Source of the DNA: Aaosphaeria pasadenensis
Taxonomy: Eukaryota > Ascomycota > Dothideomycetes > Pleosporales
Assembly (NCBI GenBank): GCA_022813625.1
Contig: JAKLMB010000008.1
Location: forward strand, 1,116,001 to 1,180,000
Length of the DNA: 64,000 bases
Direction of reading: 5' to 3'
The notes beneath the pieces were generated by a model, which had not been told where the DNA came from, made no database searches, and saw only the letters and a list, made by a program, of their open reading frames with translations. The first letter of the stretch is position 1, and each line of letters begins with the position of its first letter. Both the position numbers and the translations under genes were made by a program. Shown here one piece after another: positions 45,879 through 57,448 of this stretch.

Positions 45879-46841
45879 ATGGCGTCTGATCCTCAAGAGA
45901 ACCAGGATTGTGGGCTTGGTACACCTCCGACGATGGGTTCATTCAATGTCAAAAACTCTTCTATTGAAGACATTAGTGAAACCATCGAACACAAGTCATT
46001 GCCTTCACCCGCACCGTCAGTCAAGAGCTTCGGTACCATCTCCCGCAAAAGCACTTCAGTACCACCCACGCTCTCATGGCGATTCTCCAACCCTCCGGCG
46101 ATCAAACCCATTGCGATCCCATGTCAACCGGCCGCAAGAAAGAAGCACGAAGAGCTGGTCCAGATCCAATACCGCAGCTGGTGCGCCGACGTCTCGATAT
46201 TCCACTACGCCGATGCGATCGTTCCTGTGAAGACTTTCATGACGAGCTTGACGCACTTTGACCTGGGCTACGAGCACACGCTTAGGACCGTGGACTTTCT
46301 GAGTGATAAAATTTGTTTCCCCGTTGCTCCAGGGAATGAACCCGTGCCCGGAACCATCGAGGCAGTGTACCTGCCCAACATCTTCCGCAACAAGGGCTCC
46401 GCTGTGGGTTTCAGGAACGAGGCTGAGGACGAGATCCTGTTGTATTGCTTCAATGTTCCTGTGGAGCCGTATCTGATAGATGCTCGGAGCGCCAATGGTG
46501 ATAAGTTGTTCGATAAGGTGGCTATTCTGGAGAAAGGCGGTACAGCGAAGGATGGGAAGGGTTGGAAGGGCAACATAGAGCACATGGTATGGCATATCGG
46601 CGTGAACACTGCGACGAGGAAGCCAATCCGATTGAAGCTGTCGCAAAAGCCACTGCTATCGAGGACGCCGCAGAAGTCACTCATGTCGAAGACGCCACAG
46701 AGACCATCCAAGACCGACTTTCCTGGCGCAACATCGCCTCTACCATATGTTGGCGAGACTGTTGGAAGAGGAGGAAAGGTTGTCAATCCAAATCGAGCAA
46801 CGAGGGGCTCTGGAGTTGTGTCAAGGAGGTATCGACATTGA
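45879..46841 (+). CDS. Protein of unknown function, 320 aa
   Basis: A single exon from an ATG at 45879 (cccgATGG). The first 90 residues are Ser/Pro-rich and probably disordered. A compact central part follows (RSWCADVSIFHYADAIVPVK, FPVAPGNEPVPGTIEAVYLP). The tail is basic, with two short repeats (LLSRTPQKS, LMSKTPQRP) that look like proline-directed phosphorylation sites. No signal peptide, membrane span or known domain is recognised. A long frame in another register over the tail (46562-46864) is taken to be a shadow. Confidence 0.6.
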   Translation: MASDPQENQDCGLGTPPTMGSFNVKNSSIEDISETIEHKSLPSPAPSVKSFGTISRKSTSVPPTLSWRFSNPPAIKPIAIPCQPAARKKHEELVQIQYRSWCADVSIFHYADAIVPVKTFMTSLTHFDLGYEHTLRTVDFLSDKICFPVAPGNEPVPGTIEAVYLPNIFRNKGSAVGFRNEAEDEILLYCFNVPVEPYLIDARSANGDKLFDKVAILEKGGTAKDGKGWKGNIEHMVWHIGVNTATRKPIRLKLSQKPLLSRTPQKSLMSKTPQRPSKTDFPGATSPLPYVGETVGRGGKVVNPNRATRGSGVVSRRYRH

Positions 46842-47643
46842 TGGCCAGACGTTCTGGAACTTAGACTGCCCTATATTACTCTTACAGGGCAGTACAGCTG
46901 CGAGTATGTCCTTACCAGCACCGCTGAATACTGTCTTGCAAATAAGGCTCCGCAAACACGCAGCATACTCTGGTTTTGGGCGTTTGAGTTGCATGCTGCA
47001 GCATTTCAAAAGTTGACCGAACGACGAAGGTTTCGCAAAGTACTTTTGTTAGTGTATTAATATAGTTACCTGCCTCTCACCATTCAAGCTTAACAGTTGG
47101 AATTAACTAAGTACATAATCCATGCATGTACGGAACAAACCAAGCAAGGGCGGCAATTGGGGTCATTCTCAGCCATTGAGAACGACAATAGATAAATGAT
47201 AAACTAAAAGTGTCCTGATCAATTTCGTGCACGTGTGTAATTATTGGATGTCAAATTCGGGTTTCTTTCGTTTTATGGCATGGCCCACGGCACGTAAGTG
47301 TGGTACGTCGTTGGGGTACCGTTAAGTGGCGTACCTGAGCCGTCCCGCCAATAGAATTGCGCGATATTCCCTCCCAGTGACGGAAAGATAGGCGGCGGAG
47401 TAACCTTGGGACAAGAGAGAAGAAAATTGGCCCGATAGATAGCTCAACACTATACATCTAGACCGGCTGCTCATCATGGTCGCTTGATCGTTCCTCACCA
47501 TATCGTCCTTCTCTTCCTTGGTCACTGCACTGTGTAGAGGCCCCTCGACGCCAGAAGGACGCCTTCCTGGCGGATTGCTCGGCTGGCCGAATCGACATCA
47601 TAGATACTGCCAATTGCAGACGGACGAAGACAGTCTTGCCGTC
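46842..47643. other. Spacer, no gene seen
   Basis: 3' flank of the preceding gene and promoter of the carrier gene. Frames are short; one reads into the carrier gene upstream of its ATG without support. Confidence 0.5.
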
Positions 47644-49044
47644 ATGGCCACCGGTCTCCTCTTATCATTCGTGGCAGCAGTCCAAGCCTCTCTCTCTGTA
47701 ATTCTGGTCATCTTCTACGGCGCTCTAGCAGCAAAGCTATCTCTGCTCAACTCTGCCAATGGTAAAGCCATTTCAAAGATCTGCGTGCAGATGTTTCTTC
47801 CCTTGTTGCTCCTTGTACAGATTGGATCGGAATTACATCTGGAATCTGCACATCGATATGGTATCATATTGGCATGGGCGATTATCTGTCATATCATATC
47901 ATTCGTGATTGGCATTGTCGGACATGTGGTTCTTGGATTTCCCGACTGGATCACGGCAGCAATCATGTTTAACAATACGACAAGCTATCCATTGTTGTTG
48001 ATACAGAGTCTCGATCAAACCGGAATCTTGAAGACTTTGATTGTGGAGGACGAGAGTACGAAGGCTGCGATCGAAAGGGCAAAGAGCTATTTCCTAGTTT
48101 TCGCGACGGTGTCAAGTTGTTTAACATTCGCTATTGGACCACGACTCATCGACTCAGAGCATGCGCCTGAAGCAGATAGTTCCTCGGTGGAAGATGAGAC
48201 ATCAAATGGGAACGTCACTGTTGCTGCAACAGACATTGAGAGTGGAAGCGGAAACACAACGCCAACGCCAACATCACCAGTCTCACCAACAGAGCGCTCT
48301 CGATTGCTCCCACCCCGGAGGAAATCGCACCATCAACGGCATACGTCCATCACATTCTTCCCATCACAGCCCAAGTTCGCATCGCTTCCTCGGAGACCGT
48401 TCTATATTCCTCGACCCAAGTGGAAGGACTTCAGTCCCCGGGCTCAGTGGTGGCTACTGTTTCTCCACGACTTCGTGAATGCGCCTCTGGTAGGCGCCGT
48501 GCTCGGAGCCATCATCGGATTGACACCGGCCTTGCACCGCGCGTTCTTCAATGACGCCTATTCGGGCGGTTTCTTTACGGCCTGGTTGACGGACAGCTGG
48601 AAGAATGTCGGTGGACTGTTCGTACCATTGCCGCTCATCGTTGCAGGGATCTCATTGTACACTTCGTACAAGGAGTCCAAGCAACCTTCACAGGCGCAAT
48701 GTGTGTCTTCTAAATCGGTACCTTGGTTTACGACGTTGTTCATACTCGTCATCCGCTTCGTCATCTGGCCAGTGTTTAGCATTGGTGTGATCTATGCAAT
48801 TGTGAAAAAGGCAGGTAGACATGGAGTCTTGGGCTCTGATCCGATGCTGTGGTTTACAATGATGATCATGCCCACTGGGCCACCTGCGATGAAGCTGATC
48901 ACCATGGTTCAGGTATCGGACGCTGGTGCTGATGATGAGCGACAAATTGCCAAAATTTTGACCATATCGTATATCATTAGTCCATTACTGGCGTTCACTG
49001 TTGTCGGTGCGCTCAATGCAAGCCGGGCCGCTATTGGCGTTTGA
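47644..49044 (+). CDS. PIN-like / auxin efflux carrier family membrane transporter, 466 aa
   Basis: A single exon. The start is the ATG at 47644, which places a first membrane span at once (LLLSFVAAVQASLSVILVIF). The layout is the family's own: about five N-terminal spans, a hydrophilic loop of roughly 110 residues rich in Ser/Thr/Pro (residues about 190-300), and about five C-terminal spans. IMFNNTTSYPLLLIQSL in the first half and the closing TGPPAMKLITMVQVS match the conserved unwound segments of membrane transport (PF03547) proteins. In fungi these usually reside in the ER. Role is presumably small-molecule or auxin-like efflux; the substrate is unknown. Confidence 0.88.
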   Translation: MATGLLLSFVAAVQASLSVILVIFYGALAAKLSLLNSANGKAISKICVQMFLPLLLLVQIGSELHLESAHRYGIILAWAIICHIISFVIGIVGHVVLGFPDWITAAIMFNNTTSYPLLLIQSLDQTGILKTLIVEDESTKAAIERAKSYFLVFATVSSCLTFAIGPRLIDSEHAPEADSSSVEDETSNGNVTVAATDIESGSGNTTPTPTSPVSPTERSRLLPPRRKSHHQRHTSITFFPSQPKFASLPRRPFYIPRPKWKDFSPRAQWWLLFLHDFVNAPLVGAVLGAIIGLTPALHRAFFNDAYSGGFFTAWLTDSWKNVGGLFVPLPLIVAGISLYTSYKESKQPSQAQCVSSKSVPWFTTLFILVIRFVIWPVFSIGVIYAIVKKAGRHGVLGSDPMLWFTMMIMPTGPPAMKLITMVQVSDAGADDERQIAKILTISYIISPLLAFTVVGALNASRAAIGV

Positions 49045-49176
49045 TTTGATTGTGATTTGATTCATATTTGCTGACATGTAGTTGAATATATACTGTAGAC
49101 ATCTCAACCCAATGCAAACATTGTTGCACCTGACGACCATGTGCTGAGTTCTTGTATTGAGGTGACAGTATGGACT

Positions 49177-49856
49177 CTACATAACCAAGCATCCGCCTTC
49201 GGTCTTAGCTCCTTTCTCAGTCGTTGTCTTTGCCGCCGTCTTCGCGATATCCTCGAGCACCTGTCGACACAATTCCCCAGTCACCGCGCTGCACTCCGCG
49301 TATAGATCAGCTCTAAGCTCTTGTGCAACCAACAGTCCTTCTTGAGGCATCACACTTGGCCCTCGTCCGCCATCTCTTGATTCTTCCTCCGTCCACTCCT
49401 TTCTCAAGTCCCTCTTCAGACCCAAAACCATCACAGGTAGGGCATCGTTGCAGTCAAAGTGTGAGTTCACCAACTCGCGCCATCGCTGCTTCAGCGAGAG
49501 AAGGCTGTCGCGGCGCGTAATATCGAAGCAGAGTATTAGGAAGGAGGGCTCGAGAAGGGTATAGTTGGTCGGAGAGGCAGTGTCATAAAAGGCGAGCGCA
49601 TACGGGCGCCGGTACAGGGTCAGATTGAATTGGAAAGGCTGGTCCATGTCGCGTAGCGCAGGGAGCTCGGAATGCGAAGCCCCATCATCCTGTGGGCGGC
49701 CGCCGATGCTCAGTCGCCTGATAGGATCGTCAGTATATAGGCATTGAGCGGGGACGTTGCATGCGTAGGTACTTACGAGAGGAACGTCGACTTACCCACT
49801 TCGCTGTCGCCAAGAAGAAGGACTGTAATCTCTGGCGGTGCGTCAAGGTACTCCAT
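49177..49856 (-). CDS. Atypical Rho-like small GTPase with CAAX box, 206 aa
   Basis: Two exons, 49856-49777 and 49717-49177. The P-loop GDSEVGKS is at residues 16-23. A Rho-type base-recognition motif GLKRDLR (126-132) follows and the chain ends in CLVM, a prenylation CAAX box, so it should be membrane-bound. The segment YALAFYDTASPTNYTLLEP stands where Rho proteins have DTAGQExxxxLRP: the switch II Gly and catalytic Gln are replaced by Ser and Pro. An insertion (GGRPQDDGASHSE) replaces much of switch I. The last 20 residues before the CAAX are Lys/Thr-rich. It probably binds GTP but hydrolyses it poorly, or is a divergent scaffold. Confidence 0.75.
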
Positions 49857-50843
49857 AGTTGAAGTCGAGAAGTGAATAGTTTTGGGGCTCGAGGCCGTTC
49901 CCACTTTGTTAGGGTGGCCTCATCGTTTGAGGTTGCTTTTTCTGTTCTTGGACGTTGGAGGACATTCACAGCTCTAGATGGCGCTAACGGGATTAGCCTA
50001 TCTTGGCACGTCCGATAAGATAAGACAATCTGCCGTTGTTACAAACAGGCACGCCAGGTTTGTACCTCTCGAACAGTGGAGATGCAGATGCATAAAGACT
50101 CGTCATGAGGTTGCTCAATCTCCCCTGTAGCCTACATGCAGGAGCATGGAGAAGGTAAAATGTCATCACTAGTGGAACTCCACCTTGGCGGATATGATGA
50201 CAGTTGTGGGGAAGGTCATCAACTAGCCAATACATATCAGTATGAATTCAAGTGTAGATGCGATCGAAGGAAGACTGACGGATCAAGCAATATTCGTGCA
50301 TTTTAGACTGTCCCCTATTCCGATCTACGAGCCAATGGCCTTAGAACTTTTCCGTCCGATGAGACATTTGCTTATTGCTATATCTCAGTTCGGGTTGGTG
50401 CCGGCTCCCCATTTGCACGTCGTATAGCTGGATCGCGTCAACTACTCGATCCCAGCTCAAGTATTCGAGCTTACATATGTCAGCATTGTACAAAGATCCT
50501 AGTTGCAGGAGCTTTCAATCCTGCAGCTTACTCTTAGGTACCTTATGTCGTACGGGAAGCCAGGCCAGTGATCTGGAATCGGTGTTAAGGGCAATACAAA
50601 AACGCAATCCGGTGTTTGCTGGTACCGAAGCGCGAGGCCATTGTTCCAGGAATGTACGGATGTGTAACCACATATGCACAACACCCGGCGGGGCTCTTTC
50701 GATAGATCTCTGGGATCATCTATATAAGATCAAGGCATTTTACCACTCTACACACGGTTAAGCACAGTCATTTGCTCTTTTGCATCTTCCCTGGCCATCA
50801 CCGCTTTATTGTACAGAATTTCCGAGGGTACTTTGCAAGCAAC
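49857..50843. other. Divergent intergenic region
   Basis: It separates the GTPase (-) from the amidohydrolase (+). Short frames only; none is recognised. Confidence 0.5.
50720..50727 (+). promoter_or_regulatory. TATA-box candidate of the amidohydrolase gene
   Basis: The sequence ctatataagatc lies about 120 bp before the start codon at 50844, the usual distance for fungal TATA elements. Confidence 0.5.
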
Positions 50844-52143
50844 ATGTCTTCATTCATCATCAAGGATGTCAGAATCTTCACTGGCGAGAAGGTCATTTCA
50901 GACGGATACATATACGTCAAGGATGGTCTAATCAAAGCCGTTGGGCCTGTTGAAGGGGTCCCACAAGCCTCCGTTAAGACGTACTCAAAGCCAGGACATA
51001 CACTCCTCCCGGGGTTTATTGACTGCCATATTCACGCAGATAAGGCAAACCCTATTGCTTTACCCCAAGCTCTACGCTTTGGAGTTACTACTGTTTGCGA
51101 CATGCATAATGAGCTGGGCAATGTCCCAAAACTACATGAGCAAGCGCTGAAGCCAGATACTGCCTCCTACAAAACGGCGGGTGCATCAGCAACAGTTGAA
51201 AACGGCTGGCCTGCTGCAGTTATAACAGCACTTGACAAAAGCGAAGAGACGGCGGCTGAAATAGCGGCCTGGCCCAGATTGACAGACCGTCAGAGTGTCA
51301 TTGACTACCTGGAGTGGAACAAGAAGGAAATGCGACCTGATTACATCAAACTCATGAATGAATCAGGAACCTGCATGGGTATGAAATTGAACAAACCTTC
51401 TTTTGAGCTCCAGAAGATCATCGTAGAAGAGGCGAACAAGCGAGGATATCTGACGGTCGCTCATGCTCTGTCGCTCGACGATGCCATCGAAATTCTCAAT
51501 GCTGGAGTCAACGGCCTGACTCATACCATCTGCGATCAACCGCCGAATGAAGAGCTCATCAAAGCGTACAAAAGGAACAATGCTTGGCTGAACCCGACAC
51601 TGTCTGCTATAGGAAGCCTGACAGCCGAAGGGAAGGAGATCCAAGAGCGCTTCGCTCATGACAAAAGAGTAGAGGGCTTGGTTGAAGAAAAGGGCATCGC
51701 AGCTCTTTGTAGTTGCATGGCATTTGCTGTAGAACACGGGAGAGTAGAGAATGCATATGAGAGTGTACGGCAGCTGAGAGCCGCCGGGATCGATATCGTC
51801 TGGTAAGTTGACAGACACAATTGAATATATCGTACTAACGTTATCAAGTGGAAGTGACTCAGCTGGTCCGGCGTTGGGAACTGCGTTTGGACTTTCGCTT
51901 CACCAGGAGCTGTATCTCTTTGTGCACAAAGTAGGAATGACACCTGAAGAGGCTATCCGATCTGCCACAAGCCTCACGGCACGACGCTTCAATTTTGCAG
52001 ATCGCGGTAGGCTGGAAGAGGGTTTCAACGCGGACTTGCTGTTGGTTGAGGGGAATCCTTTGGAAGATATCGATGCGACACTTAACATTCGAGGTGTGTG
52101 GCGCGAAGGGCACGCCTGCAGTGCGCATGCAGGGAAAATTTGA
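50844..52143 (+). CDS. Metal-dependent amidohydrolase, 417 aa
   Basis: Two exons, 50844-51802 and 51849-52143, joined so that a cysteine codon is split (IDIVCGSDSAGPALG). The N-terminal beta sandwich (IIKDVRIFTGE, GYIYVKDGLIKAVGP) leads into LLPGFIDCHIHADK with the HxH metal ligands at residues 62 and 64. The metal-bridging lysine is probably in YIKLMNESG. Further ligands are H in LTVAHAL, H in GLTHTICD and D in GSDSAG. The C-terminus closes with RGRLEEGFNADLLLVEGNPL, the standard end of imidazolonepropionase-like and dipeptidase-like amidohydrolases. It hydrolyses a cyclic amide or dipeptide-like substrate, not identifiable here. Cytosolic. Confidence 0.9.
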
Positions 52144-53169
52144 AGAGTGAAAGTTCGACCCCAGCCCTCCTGTAGAGCAAGATGTTCTAGTAGCATGTTC
52201 TGCACTGCGCAATGTAGTGTGGTAGAGAACTATCTTAGTGGCACTACTTCTACATGAAATGACTCTAGCTTGAATATTCCTATTGTAAACAATCGTGCCT
52301 AGCTTTACTTCTTCAGCTGCCACTTTCCGCACCTTCACGAACCGATAGCAGACTTAACTCTAGGCTTCAATAGAAAGTTGTTTCGATGTCTGCATCCACA
52401 TTGACCCATTTTTCATTACTTCTTGTTACTCTTGAAGAGTGATAATCCAGCCTCATGCTTTACAAAATACCAATCCATCCATCAATAGCAAGCCAGGACA
52501 ACCTAGATGCTCTGGGCTGGGACAATGCGGATCAGGACCCAGTACAAGCTGACGTGATTGATGCTCTGCTTCGTAAGGCGAGAAGCAACATCGAAGAAGC
52601 AGGCAATGCTGATGCCCTACCGGAGCTCATTGAAGATCTCGCATGGACGAGTCACGGAAACTAGAAACTAGAAACTAGAAACTGGCGATTTGAAGAAGTT
52701 CAACCAACCCGCAAAGATTTCCAATTCTGCTGTTCGGTCTGCGATAAATGCTGCACGAAAAATGCAAGATCTATTTCCTGACCAAGCTATTCAAATCATC
52801 GAGAATTCTGGGGATAATGCAACACTAAACGCAGCGCAAGTGAATAGCTTACCTGCTCATCAAGTCCTTGGGACGCTGTCGCAAACAGCAAAGGCTACTT
52901 GGGGAATACCCTGCTTCACTTCATGGTATAAAACTGAGCAGTTCCATCCCTCCTGCTCTCCTTCACTAATATCTTCCTCACCTTGACGGCCATCATATAA
53001 GAGATCACCTTCTCGCAGTCAGTCATTTAGTCATTCGGACATCGCTCTTGGGAACGGCCAGGCCAGGTCAAGACAGGTCAGGTGAGTCTGCACTCCACCA
53101 GTATTCCTTCACATCACACAAAAGCCTTGAGGAATCTTAATACTGATGTTTCTCAACAGCGGCTGCAGA
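52144..53169. other. 1 kb region with two small unassigned frames
   Basis: Plus-strand frames 52455-52664 (69 aa, from an ATG) and 52690-52986 have fairly even composition. They could be a small eroded gene, but I recognise nothing in them. A probable 5' UTR intron of the BTB-like gene spans about 53081-53158 (donor GTGAGTC, acceptor CTCAACAG). Confidence 0.4.
52657..52683. repeat. Seven-base tandem repeat gaaacta
   Basis: Three and a half copies of gaaacta directly after the stop of the small frame that ends at 52664. Confidence 0.75.
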
Positions 53170-54506
53170 ATGGAGGCGCAAAACAGCTGCTCGCAGAATG
53201 ATACGGCGTGCCTGTCGGGAGGTTCGGACGGCGGCAGCACTGAGGTCGAGATGGGATTTTCGACGCAGCTTGACCTCGACCAAGAGATGTTAAAGGCCGA
53301 GAACGAGGTCATGGCAACGGAGGAAGCACTTGCGGCAGACGGTGACCGCTTTGAGCCAGCTCCGTGCGTTGCTGTACTGCCCCCATGGCAATTCCATCAT
53401 TCCTGACATCAGCCCAGACAGCTGTACAAGACGCCAATCACGATTCTCTTCGGATTCGAGCTTGAGAACCAGTTCGTATGTCATCTCGAAATCCTAAGCT
53501 GCTACTCCACGAAGATTGCTCAAGAGTTCGAAGATCATAAGGAGCACGGAATCCAAGTCTCCAAAGCGAAGATGATGGAGCAAAGGCTTAAGGATTTACT
53601 ATATAAATTTCTCGACGAGGAGGACATCGAATTGCGGAAAGACATTTCGCACGAGGTTTGGATTGCGTCACGCATGTTAACATTAGCAGCGGGCGGGCTA
53701 ACATGTAACAACAGATGATAGAACAACTTCACCTGATAATCAGACACTATCCGATGGTCAGCCTACGCGACTCTCTGAGAGACCATATGGCGGACATCTT
53801 GTGGGTTGTGTTTGCGGATAACAAATGTCACAAGGACTCATCGTCAGCATCCGCGACAAGGAAAAAGCTTCAAGGTCAGTCTCTGTTCCAACAGACGCAG
53901 CATCTAAATTTGCATGGCCTGGAAGCCTTCACGATGCGTGTTAATTTGCTGCTCGATCGGACCAGGTTGAACCATCAGAAAACGGTAAGGAAGAATGTAA
54001 ACGTCGCGTTTGCTGACAATCAGATCCTGCTTCCAAACCACGATGAGAGCACCGTGTACACAGTTATCCACTGGGTCTATAACCAACAGCTTCAGTACAA
54101 TAGTGCAAAGGAGCTATACAAGACGCACGACCTTGCAGAGGAATTAGGAATGCATGTGCTGGCAGGGCAATGCCTCTATATTCTCGAGGGTGCAGCTATT
54201 GCTGCCATTCAAGATGCTAAGAATAGAGGACTTTCTATCCGGACCGTCATGGAGAACGACTCGAGATATTCGAAGAGCCGGACACCCGGCCACCCAAGCA
54301 ACGGTCGAGATCATCTAGCCGACATCGTGTCTGCAGTGTTCTACGGCGTCCTCGAGTCGAAGAATCCGCCGGCTAGTCTAGAGAGAATCGTTGTCGACAC
54401 AATTGCGAGCTCAGGCGATCCGGGTTTCTATGAGTGGTTGAGGCCCATGGCGTCGGAACTCATGAAGGACAGGATAATCACTGCCCTGATGTCTCGAGCG
54501 TTTTGA
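53170..54506 (+). CDS. BTB-like protein, 409 aa
   Basis: Three exons, 53170-53373, 53422-53655 and 53715-54506, all phase 0; the first intron removes an in-frame TGA. Its acceptor could instead be at 53412, adding three residues. The N-terminus is acidic and disordered. LYKTPITILFGFELENQFVC starts a segment that looks like a divergent BTB fold. In the second half, LPNHDESTVYTVIHWVYNQQ with LYKTHDLAEELGMHVLAG matches the BTB C-terminal helices as found in fungal BTB/POZ proteins. These are often Cullin-3 adaptors or simply of unknown role. The middle (SSSASATRKKLQGQ) is a linker. Confidence 0.6.
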
Positions 54507-54650
54507 GCGTGCACTATCTTAGCTCGATTCTGCACAACAACTTGCGTGGGATTTGGGGGGCCCCTTCACGGTACACAAGACTATACTGCCTGCTTCCTCA
54601 AGTGCTTGCAAGCATAGCACCCCACCCAAATCTCCGCGTCATCTTTTCAT

Positions 54651-54835
54651 GCATCTGAGGCGGAAAGAGGCAACTTACTACATGATACCTACCATATGTT
54701 CCCTCGGGACTGGCTGATCATTTTACAAAAGTTTTGGGATCTTAGGCAGCATCTAAGGCGGAAAGAGGTAACTTTCACACGAAACCGACTATATTTCCCT
54801 CGGTTTCCATTTTACAAAAGTTTTGGATCTTGGGC
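54651..54835. repeat. Imperfect tandem direct repeat of about 90-98 bp
   Basis: Copy 1 (54651-54747) and copy 2 (54749-54835) share gcatct.aggcggaaagagg near the start, tccctcgg in the middle and cattttacaaaagttttgg at the end. They differ by an 11-bp length change and scattered substitutions. Non-coding. Confidence 0.8.
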
Positions 54836-56828
54836 GGGCATGCGTCAGCAAGCAGGAAAAGGCACTTGCTTGGGCACTAGGGATCTTTGCACCAAATTTG
54901 CGGTCATTCTGATACATATTCACTTCTTATCTCCCAAAGGGGCAATGAGGACTTACATGAGAGAGACAGTGGGGGGTGAACAAATGACGGGTTTCCCGCC
55001 CTGTCTAGAAGGTACTTGGGTTTGATAGCAATCCGACTTACTTCATCTCTTCCAAATCATGTAGACGCCCGTGTGACATGTGCACGTCTTGTCTCAAGCT
55101 TCCCTCCAAACCAAAGACGCCTTTGTTTTTCGATCGTCCTGAGCGAGGCCCCGCCGCGCCCGCCGCCCGCGCGGCCCTCATGGACGGCCAGAGCTGATGA
55201 TGATCCTGAAGCAGGAAAACCTGGCCCATTAGACATCGTCCCCGAGCAGGCGGCCGGGGGATTGATCGGTGCGGGCATTTCGCATCGCGCCACCACCACC
55301 GGCGATCCCTGTCTCGAACTGAGGTATCTCATCCCAAGGCCTGGACGCAACCGGCGAGACCGCCCGCAGAGCTTAGGCCTGCCTCCTCCTCTTCTCCTAC
55401 TAACTACTTCTCGTGTGCCCGACCGTCGCACGAACGAAGCTGGAATCGAACGACCTTCCCGCGGTCGAAACTGCGCGCTGCTGATCCATATTCCCCCCTC
55501 CTATCCGCGTTACTCGAAACGGGCATGACGTCTCGGCGGACCGCGGTACGAAAGGCCATGTTCGGATAGGAAATGACTTGGGTGTTGGGGTGTGACGCTC
55601 GACTGAAATGTGTATGGGCGAAAGGGGAGGGCCATGGAAAGAGGCGTTTTCCTTCTCTTGTGTGTTGCAGGCAAGGGACTTGTGAGTGGCCGGCCGATCG
55701 ACGTTCAAAGTTCGAACGTTCCGGCAACCGGGTTGGAGTCGTGGTGGAGTGCATGTGTTTGTACTTGTAAGTGTAGTGTGTACGTCGTGAAACTGGGTTG
55801 TTGTGGTGTTGAGCCACCGCCCCCGGTGCACAGCCTGGTGGAGGAGAGTGCAGTGATGGGGTTGGGGTTTGATGGCTACACTCGTACAGTGTGGCTAGGC
55901 TAGACTGATACAGATGTCGGGACATGAATGTTTACGGAGTAGTCCCTAGACAAACAATATGAGCATGTAAGTACGTATCTGTGAAGAGGAAATCGATTCC
56001 AGGAAACTAACATTCAGTTATGCTTCATTGAGTGGACACTGCATTCAGAGCCCACTCTGAGCCTGATATGCCTTTGGCATTACACAACCTCCCCCAAGTA
56101 CCCAAAACATCGACAAGCGCTGTCACAACCTCAAACACGCCAATGACAGCCCTTGTAATCTAGGCGTACCTTGCTTCTAAGACATGCTACACAAAGTGCT
56201 CGTATCTGTGCAAGACCGTTGCACCCCACATCCCAACACGCTCTTGTGCGACATAGAGCATGATCCGTGCCAGGGCGCCCTCATTGCAGAACTGGCAGAA
56301 CCTGTTCTTCCCTCGCGCCATGACTCCATCGTGTTCCCACTGGTGAATCTGAAATCCAGACACACTAGCTAACTCGGAGATGGAAGGGATGAGAGGCACA
56401 TCGCACGCTCTGACGCCAGGCATTACTATCCCTGGAATGCAGGACCGGCGAGCGGCAGAGTCCACCAGAGAGGGACCTAGGCACAGGTAGGGGAAAGGTT
56501 GCGAAACGTCAACGGGCGCTGAACTCCGCGGGTCGTTTGTTGTTATTCCCCACTGTTTTGTTCAAAGCAACCGGAAGGTACCCATTCCCACAGCTTCTCT
56601 CATGCCATGGTCGCCCGATCCGTCACGATTTGCGTCGGTCGATCCACCGGAGAAAAGCTATCGCCAAGAGGGTAATACCATGGGAGCAGGGGAGACATGC
56701 ACGTCACGGCCAGGTTCGGTGAAGCCTCAATTCCTCTTCGAGCCGTGTGTCTGACGGATCAGGGGGGAGGCGTCACAATGTGGCATGCACGCTGTCTGTC
56801 GTGTTCGACAAAAGCCTCTACATTCCAC

Positions 56829-56863
56829 GTGGGAACACACACATACACACACACACACACATA
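56829..56863. repeat. CA microsatellite
   Basis: An interrupted (ca)n run. A smaller one recurs near 57205-57235 in the leader of the downstream gene. Confidence 0.8.
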
Positions 56864-57448
56864 GGCACGGATCGAGGAGGGAGGACGGACTGCCGCCCGA
56901 GCCTGATAGCCCGGCGGTTGGTTGGGGGTGGGGAAGAAGGGGAGGGAAGGGGAGGGGGAGACAAGGGAAAGGAACGAATGTTATATTGCATGTTCGTGCC
57001 GGCTGTCCCTCTCATCTCGTTTCGTATCTTGTCGTGCAGCTGGTATTTTCTCCATCCAAACTTTTGGGAAGTTCGATGCTGTGCCCAGGAAGTCGTGAAT
57101 GGAAAGTGTTGTTTTGATCATCACTGCCTATAACAACGGTTAGTGGAAGGTGTAAAACGATACATCATTCATTCCCTCCGAACATCTTGGACTCAACTCT
57201 TCGACACACACCCACAGATACACACAAACACACATAACTCTTACGGTCGCCTTTTTGGACCATTTTGGAGTCTCGCGCGTATGTATCATGTCACTCTCTC
57301 GATTATGGACACGTGCTGATGATTGTGGTCAGTGAATTGATAGGCTCGTTGGTCTATCCCTACTCGTACCTACTCTCGTTCTCTGGACTGTCCGTGAGGA
57401 AGAAAGCCGATTTCACTTCGCTTGACCTTTTTTCCAGTTGACGTCAAG

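Larger units (their letters stand above)
54507..57448. other. 2.9 kb region without a recognised gene
   Basis: Contains a tandem direct repeat (54651-54835), a GC-rich stretch (about 55080-55500) with overlapping frames on both strands, a CA microsatellite, and the leader of the TmpA-like gene. Frames on the minus strand at 55925-55404 and the plus strand at 55016-55528 are long only because of composition and carry no motif I recognise. Confidence 0.45.

Noticed and set aside
46562..46864. A 100-codon frame in another register
   Set aside because: It overlaps the tail of the 320-residue gene and lies in a low-complexity basic repeat; the main frame continues through it.
55016..55925. Overlapping long frames on both strands in a GC-rich stretch
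   Set aside because: None has a motif, good start or splice pattern; length follows from low stop frequency in GC-rich DNA.
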